This document shows, piece after piece, positions 53,174-61,113 of a stretch of DNA of 64,000 nucleotides (position 1 is its first letter; every line of letters begins with the position of its first letter). Made by a program: the position numbers and the translations under genes. A model generated the notes under the pieces. That model searched no databases. It had not been told where the DNA came from and was given only the letters and a program-made list of their open reading frames with translations. This stretch comes from Myxococcus stipitatus DSM 14675 (GTDB lineage: Bacteria; Myxococcota; Myxococcia; Myxococcales; Myxococcaceae), in contig NC_020126.1 in assembly GCF_000331735.1 (NCBI RefSeq), positions 434,001 to 498,000 of the forward strand, in the 5' to 3' direction.

Positions 53174-54388
53174 ATGCCGCCCCCCGACGCCCGACAGTCC
53201 GCCGCCAAGACTCCCTCCGCGAAGCCCCAGGCGGACACCAGCTCCAGCGAGGCTGTGCTTCAAGAGTGTGAGGCGCTCGAGGCGGAGCTGGCCGCGCTGC
53301 GCAACCTCTTCGAGCAGTACTTCATGGGGCTCGACCGTCATCCGCCCACCAAGGCGCATGACGACTTCAAGAAGCGGGTGAACCGGCTCAAGACGTCGTT
53401 CATCCGCAGCACGGCCGCCAAGTTCCGGGTGGGCTCGGTGCATAGCAAGTTCCTCACCTACGACCGGCTCTGGATGCGCACGCTGCAGGAGATTGAAGCG
53501 GGCACATACAAGCGGGACCTCTTCAAGGCGCGCCGCCGCGCCGAGGCCCGGGGTGGGGCTGCGAAGGACCCGAAGAAGAACGTGGTGGAGCTGCCGGAGG
53601 ACATCTCCGACATGGACTTCGAGGAGGTGGAGGAGTTCGTCCGCCCCCGCCCCGTCAACGAGCCCCCTCTGGCCGCGGCCATCTCGGCGGCAGCGGCCTC
53701 CGTGTCCGCACCCACGGGGACTCCGTTCCGGGGGACGCCCACGGTGGCCCCGGCCGCCGCGACTCCATCCATGCCGAGCGTGGCGCCTGTCGCGCGAAGT
53801 GGGGTGCCGGGTGTGACGCCGGTGCCCTCGGTGGCGCCGGTGGCGGGAACACCTCCACGAGGACAGCCCACGGTGGCACCGGTGGCGGGGACCCCTCCAC
53901 GAGGACAGCCCACGGTGGCACCGGTGGCGGGGACCCCTCCACGAGGCCAGCCCACGGTGGCACCGGTGGCGGGGACCCCGTCGCGAGGCTTGCCGACGGT
54001 GACGCAGCCGCTGGGCGGGACTCCGGCGAGGGGCAGTGCGCCGGTGCCTCCAGGGATGGCCACCGCGAAGCCGGCGGCGAGTGCTCCTGGCGCGGGGGCG
54101 GGTGGGATGCCCAGGGTGACGGCGCCAGCCGCCGCCGCGGCGCCCAGGCCTCCTTCCGCGACGGGCGGCGGTGGCATGTCGGACGACAAGCTGCGGGCCG
54201 TCTACGACGCCTACGTCACCGCGAAGCGGCGCTGCCAGGAGGACACCTCGAAGCTGTCCTACGAGTCCGTGGCGGCCACGTTGCGAAAGCAGGTGCCGGA
54301 GCTGCTCAAGCAGCACAACGCGAAGGCGGTGGAGTTCAAGGTCGTCATCAAGGACGGCAAGGCTTCGCTCAAGGCCGTGCCGAAGTAG
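53174..54388 (+). CDS. MXAN_5187-like protein with Ala/Pro repeat linker
   Basis: The 404-residue cytoplasmic protein starts at ATG 53174. The N-terminal helical domain (about 25-130) contains EALEAELAALRNLFEQYFMGLDR, KRVNRLKTSFIRSTAAKFR and YDRLWMRTLQEIEAGTYKRD. A low-complexity linker (about 165-325) has four copies of VAPVAGTPPRGQPT. The C-terminal domain (about 335-404: DDKLRAVYDAYVTAKRRC, VEFKVVIKDGKASLKAVPK) matches a domain named after M. xanthus protein MXAN_5187, which I recognise only by pattern. Function is unknown, perhaps a scaffold. Confidence 0.78.
   Translation: MPPPDARQSAAKTPSAKPQADTSSSEAVLQECEALEAELAALRNLFEQYFMGLDRHPPTKAHDDFKKRVNRLKTSFIRSTAAKFRVGSVHSKFLTYDRLWMRTLQEIEAGTYKRDLFKARRRAEARGGAAKDPKKNVVELPEDISDMDFEEVEEFVRPRPVNEPPLAAAISAAAASVSAPTGTPFRGTPTVAPAAATPSMPSVAPVARSGVPGVTPVPSVAPVAGTPPRGQPTVAPVAGTPPRGQPTVAPVAGTPPRGQPTVAPVAGTPSRGLPTVTQPLGGTPARGSAPVPPGMATAKPAASAPGAGAGGMPRVTAPAAAAAPRPPSATGGGGMSDDKLRAVYDAYVTAKRRCQEDTSKLSYESVAATLRKQVPELLKQHNAKAVEFKVVIKDGKASLKAVPK
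53831..53998. repeat. Four 42-bp tandem repeats
   Basis: Units start at 53831, 53873, 53915 and 53957. Each is exactly 42 bp and encodes VAPVAGTPPRGQPT or a close variant. Copies 2 and 3 are almost identical. The exact spacing makes slip-strand copy-number change likely. Confidence 0.9.
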
Positions 54389-54977
54389 ACGGCGCGCCTG
54401 CTCAGGACTCACGGCCTCGGGCGCGCGGGTCGCGCCCGTGGATGGTGCTCACCCACTGCGACGACGCGCGTCTGGATGTGCGCATCTCCCAGGTGTGGAG
54501 CGTGGGGCACGTGAGCTCACGCAGATGCGCTTCGCACAGCGCTCTGAACGGCTTCCCGGGACCGCGATGTCGCGCGGAAGCGTGCGTGTTCCGGTGTCAC
54601 GTGCAAGGAGCATGAATCCCGCCCGTGTCATCGGCGACAGGGCTGCATCGAGCGGAGCCGACGTTTGCAATGTTTTATCAAGGTCGATGGCCCTGGGGTG
54701 AAGGTCCTTGAGGGGGATTGTATTCTGTCGTTGTCGGAGTTGCGGCAGGATTCAGTCGTTCTTGTTGGATGTCTTTGGGGTTGGTGTCATGCTGCGTCTT
54801 GGGGACATCACAAACCGACAAGCGATTGTGAACATGGTTTTTCATCGACTCCGGTCGGATGAGTTCATTGTCGCTTCAGGGGCGTGGGGGCCACTCCGAC
54901 GGAGCGGTTCTTGGCGCAGGGCCGTTGTCCTCGGGCGTTCTTGAACCCATGAAGACTTGCCTGGGAGCTCTCTCGCG
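54389..54977. other. Gene-poor region with hairpin and low-GC island
   Basis: No supported gene. A stem CGGGCGCG / CGCGCCCG (54418-54438) follows the preceding stop and may terminate it. The segment about 54660-54860 has clearly lower GC than its surroundings, with runs such as TGTTTTATC. Short open frames here have no recognisable product. It may contain a promoter or a decayed insert. Confidence 0.4.
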
Positions 54978-55439
54978 ATGGAATCCTCCATGACCGAACC
55001 CCGTCCGGAACTTCTGCCTCCCAAGCTGGGCCCATGGGGCATGGCGCTCTGGATTCTCGCGCTGCATCCCGTGAGTGTCGTGGTGAGCAAGGTCTTCTTC
55101 TGGCACGCCACGAGCGCGACGGAGTCTCCGTTCGCCTTGAGTGGGGGCTCGTATCTCTTGGCGACGGCCTTCGCGGGAGCCCCCCTCGTTGCCTTCGGGC
55201 TCTTCGTGTTGCTCCTCCGGCGAGCAGCGGCTTCGCGTCCGTCTCTGCGTCTCACGCTGAGGGTCGGGACAGGGGCGTTCCTCTTGACCTCGCTCGCCTC
55301 GCAGATCCTCGCGTGCCAAGGGGCGTCTGCCGACGCGCAAGGTGGCCTGCTGTTCGTCTTCCTGCCGCTCTATGCCGCCGTGCTCTCCGCCGTCTTCATG
55401 GTGCTGGTCTACGGGCTGGCGCGGCTGCGCGGCCCGTGA
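54978..55439 (+). CDS. Small hydrophobic membrane protein
   Basis: I choose ATG 54978 (MESSMTEPRPELLPP) with a GGAG site upstream; a TTG at 54957 is in frame. The 153-residue protein has four hydrophobic segments: WGMALWILALHPVSVVV, LATAFAGAPLVAFGLFVLLL, AFLLTSLASQILA and LLFVFLPLYAAVLSAVFMVL. No charged channel-like residues or family motifs are visible. It is an inner-membrane protein of unknown function. Confidence 0.7.
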   Translation: MESSMTEPRPELLPPKLGPWGMALWILALHPVSVVVSKVFFWHATSATESPFALSGGSYLLATAFAGAPLVAFGLFVLLLRRAAASRPSLRLTLRVGTGAFLLTSLASQILACQGASADAQGGLLFVFLPLYAAVLSAVFMVLVYGLARLRGP

Positions 55440-55641
55440 GGGGTTCTGTCCTCTGGACGACCTCCCTTTTTCTCGAAGAAGTGCACGACTTGGAGTGGTG
55501 GATGAGAGGAGCCAGGGTGCCCTGAAAAATGAGGTATCCCGTTGGCCCGCACGGGTTGTCGCGCCAAGGGAGGCTCCCTACCTTGGCCTTCGCGCGAGAA
55601 GACTCTCGGCCGGCGCGAGACACGCGGGAGGCGATGTGGGG

Positions 55642-56022
55642 ATGCAGAGGTGGCTCGGGCTTTTGGTGGGTGTGGGGGTCGCGGTGACGACGGGATGCTC
55701 GATGCCTTCAGAGGAAGCACGAGCACGTCTGGCCGCGTTGGAGGCGGAGGCCGAGCAGATGGACGCGGTCCTGGACAACGTGGAGGAGCGGCTTCTTGGA
55801 AACCAGGCCATGCTCCAGACGTGGCAGGAGTTAGGTCGTCGCCACCAGGAAGTGACGCAGCTGCATTGTCAGACTTCGGACGCGCACATGCTCGCGCGCC
55901 TCAAGCACTACGAGAAGATGGAAGAGCGTGTGCGCCAGTCGCGCCGCCGCAGCAGCGTGGCCGCGGTGGACACCGTGCTGACCTCCGGAAAAGTGCCCAA
56001 GCGGCCGCGCGGCGCGAACTGA
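55642..56022 (+). CDS. Small coiled-coil lipoprotein
   Basis: ATG 55642 (MQRWLGLLVGVGVAVTTGC) gives a lipobox; a GTG six bases earlier is in frame and sits closer to GGGAGG. The mature part of the 126-residue protein is a coiled coil: ARARLAALEAEAEQMDAVLDN and VEERLLGNQAMLQTWQEL. A basic tail (RVRQSRRRSS) follows. It is probably anchored in a membrane with the helix in the periplasm. It ends 1 bp before the stop of the opposed LytTR regulator gene. Confidence 0.75.
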   Translation: MQRWLGLLVGVGVAVTTGCSMPSEEARARLAALEAEAEQMDAVLDNVEERLLGNQAMLQTWQELGRRHQEVTQLHCQTSDAHMLARLKHYEKMEERVRQSRRRSSVAAVDTVLTSGKVPKRPRGAN

Positions 56023-56023
56023 C

Positions 56024-56743
56024 TCAGAGGCTCATCCGCTCGCGGAACCGCAGCGACTGACGCCGAGACATCTCCACCTCCGGCCCTCCTCGCAGGCGCG
56101 CCACCAGCGTGCCTCCTGGGCCCGGCTCCAACGTCTCGACGAAGTCCAGGTTGATGAGGTGCTGGCGGCTGGCGCGGAAGAAGCGCGCCGGGTCCAGCTT
56201 CTCCTCCAGGTAGCTCAGCGAGCGCAGCAGCAGGGGCTGATGTCCCGGCAGGTGCAGTCGGGAGTAGTTGCCCTCGGAGCTGATGAGCGGCACCTGGGCC
56301 AACTGCACCAGCCAGCAGCGCTCTCCGTCGCGCACGAAGACCCGCTCCAGCGGCGTGCCCGTGGGGCGTGAGGACTCCGGCGCCTGTGGGACGTGGCCTC
56401 GCTGACGAACCCGCTCCAGGGCCTCGGCCAGCCGCTCCGCTTCGATGGGCTTGAGCAGATAGTCGAGCGCGTTGACGGAGAAGGCACGCACGGCATGGGC
56501 GTCATAGGCGGTGGTGAAGATGACGTCGGGGGGCTCGTCCAGGTGCTCGAGCACATCGAAGCCCGTGCCACCGGGCATCTGGATGTCGAGCAGCAGCAGG
56601 TCCGGCGCGAGTGCCTCCACCTGCTGGCGTGCCTGCTCCACGTGGGTGGCCTCGCCCACCACCTCCACGTCCGGGAATGCGGCCAGCAAGCGGCGAAGCT
56701 CCGCGCGGGCCAGACGTTCATCGTCGACGATGAGGACTCTCAT
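56024..56743 (-). CDS. LytTR-family response regulator
   Basis: The start at 56743 (MRVLIVDDERLARAELRR) gives a receiver domain (1-120) with acidic D7/D8, phospho-acceptor D53 in LLLLDIQMPGG and Lys in LLKPIEAERL. The LytTR DNA-binding domain (about 140-239) has VRDGERCWLVQLAQVPLISSEGNYSRLH and FFRASRQHLINLDFVETLEP. The 239-residue length is normal. It overlaps the sensor kinase gene by 4 bp, so kinase and regulator are coupled. Confidence 0.93.
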   Translation of the reverse strand: MRVLIVDDERLARAELRRLLAAFPDVEVVGEATHVEQARQQVEALAPDLLLLDIQMPGGTGFDVLEHLDEPPDVIFTTAYDAHAVRAFSVNALDYLLKPIEAERLAEALERVRQRGHVPQAPESSRPTGTPLERVFVRDGERCWLVQLAQVPLISSEGNYSRLHLPGHQPLLLRSLSYLEEKLDPARFFRASRQHLINLDFVETLEPGPGGTLVARLRGGPEVEMSRRQSLRFRERMSL

Positions 56744-57810
56744 GGGGACAGGGGGATGCGGACGCGTGCCGTCGTCAGCACCGCGCTCGTCTGGTCGAGT
56801 TGAAGTGAAGCCCCCACGCCGCACAGCAGGCGCAGTCGCTCGCTGGCGTTGTGCAGTCCTTCGCCGTTGGAGTGCGGCGGCGAGGGGGCTCCCACGGGCG
56901 CGGGCGTGTTGGCCACCTCCAGCAGGAGGGCGCCATCGCGCACTCGAGTGAGGACAGTCACCTCGCCGCCTTCGGGCATCTGGGCGATGCCATGCTTGAT
57001 GGCGTTCTCCACGAGTGTCTGCACGAGCATCGCGGGCACGGCGATGCCGAGGGTCTCGGGGGCCACGTCCTCGCGCACGCGGAGCCGCTCCTCCAGCCGG
57101 ATGCCTTCCAGGCTCAGGTAGTCGCGCACCACCTGGAGCTCCTGGGACAGCGGCACTGTCTCGGGGCCGTGGGAGGACAGCGCGTGGCGCAGGAGGGTGG
57201 ACAGCCGCGTCACGGCTTGTTGAGCACGGGCGGGGTCCTCGACGATGAGGGCTCGCACGCTGTTGAGGCAGTTGAAGAGGAAGTGCGGCTGGAGCTGGGC
57301 CTTGAGGAAGCGCAGCTCGGACGTCTGCGCGGCGACCTCCTGCCGCCAGCGCTCCCGCTCCGTCTCGCGCGCCTGCTCCACGAAGTGGACGGTGAGATAG
57401 GTGAGCAGCCACATCAACATCACCACCGCCCAGAAGGCGCCTCCCGTGATGAGGAACGAGAAGGAGAAGTCCGAGGCGCTGTAGATGTGCAGCACCGGAT
57501 ACGCGAGCACCAGGCCGATGACCTGTTGCACGAGTCCCAAGGCCGAGCAGGTGAGCGGGATGAGGAAGGCCAGCCGCCGCATCGGCAGGCGGACCCACTC
57601 ACGCATCGGCAGCCAGGACCGGGCGAGGTGCGTGATGAGTCCGCCCGAGAGGCACATCAGCACGGTCCAGGCGGTCCGGGCGGCGAACTGCTCACCGCCT
57701 CGGGACGTGGTGGCGATGAACAGGAGGGACAGCAGGATGTTCGAGAGGCCGTAGAGGCCCCATCCGCCCAGCTGGCAGGCCGCATAGACCAGGGTGCGTC
57801 GGGAAGACAT
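56740..57810 (-). CDS. LytS-type membrane sensor histidine kinase
   Basis: The 356-residue protein has an N-terminal region with about four membrane helices (LGGWGLYGLSNILLSLLFI through VVMLMWLLTYLTVHF). The His_kinase domain of the LytS/YehU class has H-box QLQPHFLFNCLNSVRALI, and the HATPase part has VENAIKHGIAQMPEGGEV and NGEGLHNASERLRLL. Ligand unknown. It forms a pair with the LytTR regulator 4 bp overlapping downstream. Confidence 0.93.
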   Translation of the reverse strand: MSSRRTLVYAACQLGGWGLYGLSNILLSLLFIATTSRGGEQFAARTAWTVLMCLSGGLITHLARSWLPMREWVRLPMRRLAFLIPLTCSALGLVQQVIGLVLAYPVLHIYSASDFSFSFLITGGAFWAVVMLMWLLTYLTVHFVEQARETERERWRQEVAAQTSELRFLKAQLQPHFLFNCLNSVRALIVEDPARAQQAVTRLSTLLRHALSSHGPETVPLSQELQVVRDYLSLEGIRLEERLRVREDVAPETLGIAVPAMLVQTLVENAIKHGIAQMPEGGEVTVLTRVRDGALLLEVANTPAPVGAPSPPHSNGEGLHNASERLRLLCGVGASLQLDQTSAVLTTARVRIPLSP

Positions 57811-57849
57811 GCGAGCTCCTGCCGCCGAGAGGATGCGAGTCCACCACGC

Positions 57850-58767
57850 TCAGCGCGGGAACTCCATGCGCGCGACGGGGGCGTGGGCCTTCAGGAAGCC
57901 GTCGAGGGCGGTGAAGAAGCCCTGGGGGTCCTCCCACATGATGAAGTGCCGGGCCGTGTCGTGCATGACGACACGCGCGGTGGAGAGGTTCTGGTACTGG
58001 CCGCGGTACAGGGCTTCCACCGTCTCGCGCGGAACACGTCCCTGGAAGGCCACCCAGGAGCCGAGCACGAAGGTGGGTGCGGTGATGCGAGACAGCTCCG
58101 GGCGCAGGTCGGTGACGCTCATCTCGTACACGGCCTGAGCCACGGTCTCCGGGTCGGAGTCCGCGCCCCAGCGCGCGGCGACCTCGCGGTGTGCTTCATC
58201 GGAGATGTAGATGCTCAGCGCGTGGCGAGAGCCCTGGTTGCGCTGCTCCACGGTCTGCATGCGCAGCTGCGTGCGGGTCTGCTCCGCGAAGGGCTTCGCG
58301 GACTCGGCGGTGGCGCCTGGGTACATCAACGCGGGGAGGAAGGGGACGCTGTCCACGATGAAGACGCCGCCCACCAGCTCCGGTGCATCGGCGGCGAGTC
58401 CGAGCGCCAGCACGCCGCCCAGGCTGTGTCCGACGATGATGGGCTTCTGGAGGCCGTGCGCGCGGATGTACTCGGCGAGCGCGTGGCGCACGGTGGGCAT
58501 GAAGGGTGCGGGGATGGAGGGCTGACCGGCGAAGCCCGCGAGGGTGAAGACGTGGCAGTCGTACTGCCCCTGGAAGTGGGTGACGGTGTCGTCCCACACG
58601 GTGCCGGCCGAGGCGAGGCCGGGGATGAACAGCACGGGACGCCCTTGTCCCGAGCGCTTGACCAGGAAGGGCGAGGGCGCCGCGGGCGCGCTGGAGGGCG
58701 CGGTGGTGGCGCAGCCGGAGAAGAAGGCCAGGGCGATGAGCGTGGCCAGCAGAGGGGCACGACGCAT
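57850..58767 (-). CDS. Alpha/beta-hydrolase lipoprotein
   Basis: The 305-residue protein starts MRRAPLLATLIALAFFSGC, a lipobox. The hydrolase fold shows RPVLFIPGLASAG (oxyanion region), nucleophile elbow GHSLGG, the acid-containing FVLGSWVAFQGR region and a His near ARVVMHDTARHFIMWED. Residues IPAPFMPTVRHALAEYIRAHG surround the lid. Substrate unknown; a hydrolase anchored in the outer or inner membrane. It lies 39 bp upstream of the LytS gene start, same strand. Confidence 0.88.
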   Translation of the reverse strand: MRRAPLLATLIALAFFSGCATTAPSSAPAAPSPFLVKRSGQGRPVLFIPGLASAGTVWDDTVTHFQGQYDCHVFTLAGFAGQPSIPAPFMPTVRHALAEYIRAHGLQKPIIVGHSLGGVLALGLAADAPELVGGVFIVDSVPFLPALMYPGATAESAKPFAEQTRTQLRMQTVEQRNQGSRHALSIYISDEAHREVAARWGADSDPETVAQAVYEMSVTDLRPELSRITAPTFVLGSWVAFQGRVPRETVEALYRGQYQNLSTARVVMHDTARHFIMWEDPQGFFTALDGFLKAHAPVARMEFPR

Positions 58768-58920
58768 GGAGGACTCCCACGGTGACGGACGCCGCCGGAA
58801 AGGCGGTGCCGGGCGAGGAGGAAGGTACGTGCCGAGACGCGGCGCGCCCCGGATACTCCATGAGCGGTTCCCCAGCGGGATGAGTGGTGACGCGAGTGGG
58901 CGACGGGCTCGTTGCCGCGC

Positions 58921-59283
58921 TCACCAGTCCATGAGGCCGAGCAGGACCGAGCCCCACAGCCCGAGCGCGCACGCAGTGCCCACGGTGAGCGCGAGCAGCG
59001 CGAGGCGCAGTCGCTGCGAAGGGGTGCGACCGCGCATCAAGAACAACGCGGTGCCAGCGCCGAGCAACGCGCCCACGGGTGTTCCCACGAGCAGCCCCCC
59101 GAGGCCCGGGAAGCCGTGATGCGTCGCGGGTGAGAGCGCCTGGTCCAGGACGACGCCCACCGTGAGGCCGACGGTGCCGCCCGAGAGGAAGAGCGCGACG
59201 AGGAGGAACACCGCACTCGCCACCGCCACCGAGCGTTCGTTGGACGAGGGCCGTGAAAGAGGGGCACTGGGCGAGGAGGTCAT
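58921..59283 (-). CDS. Small membrane protein
   Basis: The start at 59283 (MTSSPSAPLSRPSSNER) is chosen because the longer frame overlaps the NADAR gene. The 120-residue protein has two or three hydrophobic helices: VAVASAVFLLVALFLSGGTVGL, GTPVGALLGAGTALFLM and LALLALTVGTACALGLWGSVLL. It resembles a generic inner-membrane protein; no family recognised. Confidence 0.65.
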   Translation of the reverse strand: MTSSPSAPLSRPSSNERSVAVASAVFLLVALFLSGGTVGLTVGVVLDQALSPATHHGFPGLGGLLVGTPVGALLGAGTALFLMRGRTPSQRLRLALLALTVGTACALGLWGSVLLGLMDW

Positions 59284-59311
59284 ATCCCTGTCGGGGGGGG
59301 CGGCGAGGGGA

Positions 59312-59821
59312 CTACGGAGCGCGGAGCTCCTGTCGGATCTCCATGAGGATGCGCCCCAGCATGTTCTTGCCGCTCCCGTCTCCGCCATCCCCCCAGTAGT
59401 CATCCTGGTCGGTGTGCTCGACGAGCTTCGCGTCACCTGTCTCCAGGAGGAGCCGCGTGAGGTCCTCGTGCTGGGAGAACTTCGCGCGGACGGCTTCGCG
59501 CATCACGGAGACCTTGATGGAGTCCCAGTCGCGCCGGAGCTTGCGCTTGCGGTCTCGCCCCATCCGGGCCGCGAGCATGGGACTGCGCGCCTGACGAATG
59601 GCTTCCTGGGCAGCGGTGTCCTCGAACTTCTGCGCCTGGAAGTAGTGCTCGCTGGTCGGCCACATCCGGCCCGCGAGCTTGAGAGGGTAGGGCGCGAAGT
59701 TCGAACACCAGCCATGGTCATCGGTGACGCTGTAGAAGTGGATGACGGGAGTCACTGCCGGCTCCGGGGTCGCGGTGGGCCTCGGTGTGCACGGTCCGGG
59801 CGGGTACTTCATGACACGCAT
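59312..59821 (-). CDS. NADAR-domain protein
   Basis: The likely start is 59821 (MRVMKYPPGPC) behind AGGA; 59857 and 59812 are alternatives. The 169-residue protein has the NADAR pattern: IHFYSVTDDHGWCSNFAPYPL, WPTSEHYFQAQKF, ARSPMLAARMGRDRK, VMREAVRAKFSQHEDLTRLLL, WGDGGDGSGKNMLGRILME. NADAR enzymes hydrolyse N-glycosidic bonds, including in riboflavin intermediates and ADP-ribosylated DNA. No DarT-like toxin is adjacent, so it is a housekeeping or stand-alone form here. Confidence 0.88.
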   Translation of the reverse strand: MRVMKYPPGPCTPRPTATPEPAVTPVIHFYSVTDDHGWCSNFAPYPLKLAGRMWPTSEHYFQAQKFEDTAAQEAIRQARSPMLAARMGRDRKRKLRRDWDSIKVSVMREAVRAKFSQHEDLTRLLLETGDAKLVEHTDQDDYWGDGGDGSGKNMLGRILMEIRQELRAP

Positions 59822-59933
59822 GATTTCCTGAATAGCCCGTGGCGTTGGAGGAAACATGAAGTCCCAAGTATGAGCAGGCGGGCGAGCACACCGGTCCGTG
59901 ACGGCGTGGTCGAATCCGGGTAGAACGGCCGCC

Positions 59934-60185
59934 GTGAGACGCACCGCGCACGCAGTCCTCGCTGCCATCGGAGCGGGGATGTTGGGATGCAATGACCTGG
60001 AAGTCTGTGGCTCCACGGCCCAGGACATCACCCGCGATGACGGGAGCGTCTACCGGTGTGTGACCTCCGAGGACTGTCCTCGCACCTCCCGCGTCAACGT
60101 GTGCGTCACCGACGTCTCGCCCATCGCCGAGTGTGTGAGCTGCGCGGACTCGCGCTGCGTCATCATCGTCCCGGAGAAGTGCTAG
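59934..60185 (+). CDS. Small cysteine-rich lipoprotein
   Basis: GTG 59934 gives MRRTAHAVLAAIGAGMLGC, a lipobox. The 83-residue protein has, after the lipidated Cys, seven more cysteines (VCGSTAQD, YRCVTSEDC, NVCVTD, ECVSCADSRC and a terminal Cys), so it is likely disulfide-rich. It overlaps the next gene's start by one base (TAGTG), indicating coupling with the TPR lipoprotein. No family known. Confidence 0.7.
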   Translation: MRRTAHAVLAAIGAGMLGCNDLEVCGSTAQDITRDDGSVYRCVTSEDCPRTSRVNVCVTDVSPIAECVSCADSRCVIIVPEKC

Positions 60186-61093
60186 TGCGGGCCCTGCGGC
60201 TCGCCGTCGTGGCGCTGGCCCTGGCGGCTGGCGGGTGTCGCGACAAGCCCGTGGACCACCTCCAGCGCGCCCGCGACGCCACCTTCGAGAAGCGCCCCGA
60301 TGAGGCCCTCGTCGAGTACCGCAAGGCCTTCGACATGCTGCGGCACGACAGCACCCCGGAGGCGCTCGTCCTCCGCGCACGCGCCCTGAAGGGCGCCGCC
60401 GACGTCTACTGGCTGGAGCAGCGCAAGGTGAAGGAGGCCGTGGGCGTCTACCGCGAGCTCATCCAGCAGTGCCCCGAGTCCCCCGAGGCGCTCGAGGCCC
60501 GCATCATCCTGGCGGAGCTGCTGCGCGTTCATTACCGCGACCTGCGCGGCGCCATCGACCAGTTCACCGCGGCGCTCCAGCGCAACCCGCCCCAGGGCGC
60601 GGAGCTGCACTACCAGGTGGCCAAGCTCTACTTCGAGCTGGGCGACTATCAGCAGTGCGAGCTGGAGACGCGCCGCCTCGTCGAGCGCTTCGCCACCAGC
60701 GCCTACGTGGACGACTCCCTGTTCCTCCAGGCGCAGGCCATCGCGATGATTGAGGGCCGGCGCCAGGATGCCTCGCGCGCGTTCGCGGACCTGCGCACGC
60801 GCTTCCCGGACTCGGAGCTGTCGCCGCACGCGCTGTTCGAGATGGGCAAGCTGCGCTCGGACGCAGGTGAGCACGAGAAGGCCATCGAGACCTGGGTGGA
60901 GACGCTCAAGACGCACCCGGACCCGTCGCTGGTGCAGGACTACATCGCCCGCGCTCGCAAGCGCATCGCCAACACCACGGCGGAAGGTGTCGGGCAGCGC
61001 GAGGTGGCGTTCGACCGGGCCCGTCCCGCGCCGCGCTCCTCGCTGGAGGCCGTGGGGGGCCGTCCCGAGGAAGCCGCCCACGAGCACGACTGA
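60185..61093 (+). CDS. TPR-repeat lipoprotein (BamD-like architecture)
   Basis: GTG 60185 gives MRALRLAVVALALAAGGC, a lipobox. The 302-residue protein is built from TPR helices: ARDATFEKRPDEALVEYRKAF, ADVYWLEQRKVKEAVGVYREL, LHYQVAKLYFELGDYQQCELE, and ALFEMGKLRSDAGEHEKAIETW. This resembles YfiO/BamD-type lipoproteins, but the flanking genes do not support a BAM role. The C-terminal about 40 residues are disordered. It is periplasmic and translationally coupled to the small Cys-rich lipoprotein. Confidence 0.82.
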   Translation: MRALRLAVVALALAAGGCRDKPVDHLQRARDATFEKRPDEALVEYRKAFDMLRHDSTPEALVLRARALKGAADVYWLEQRKVKEAVGVYRELIQQCPESPEALEARIILAELLRVHYRDLRGAIDQFTAALQRNPPQGAELHYQVAKLYFELGDYQQCELETRRLVERFATSAYVDDSLFLQAQAIAMIEGRRQDASRAFADLRTRFPDSELSPHALFEMGKLRSDAGEHEKAIETWVETLKTHPDPSLVQDYIARARKRIANTTAEGVGQREVAFDRARPAPRSSLEAVGGRPEEAAHEHD

Positions 61094-61097
61094 CGCG

Positions 61098-61113
61098 AGG
61101 GCGCCTTCGCCCT
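61098..61113. terminator. Short hairpin between convergent genes
   Basis: AGGGCG-CCTT-CGCCCT, a 6-bp stem with a 4-nt loop, spans the 18-bp gap between the TPR lipoprotein stop and the opposed gene's stop (which it overlaps). Confidence 0.45.

Noticed and set aside
53831-53998. CRISPR-like or integrative repeat
   Set aside because: Unbroken 42-bp coding units with no spacer sequence.
59162-59923. A plus-strand protein over the NADAR gene
   Set aside because: It is the antisense of a clear NADAR domain with poor codon use and no motifs.
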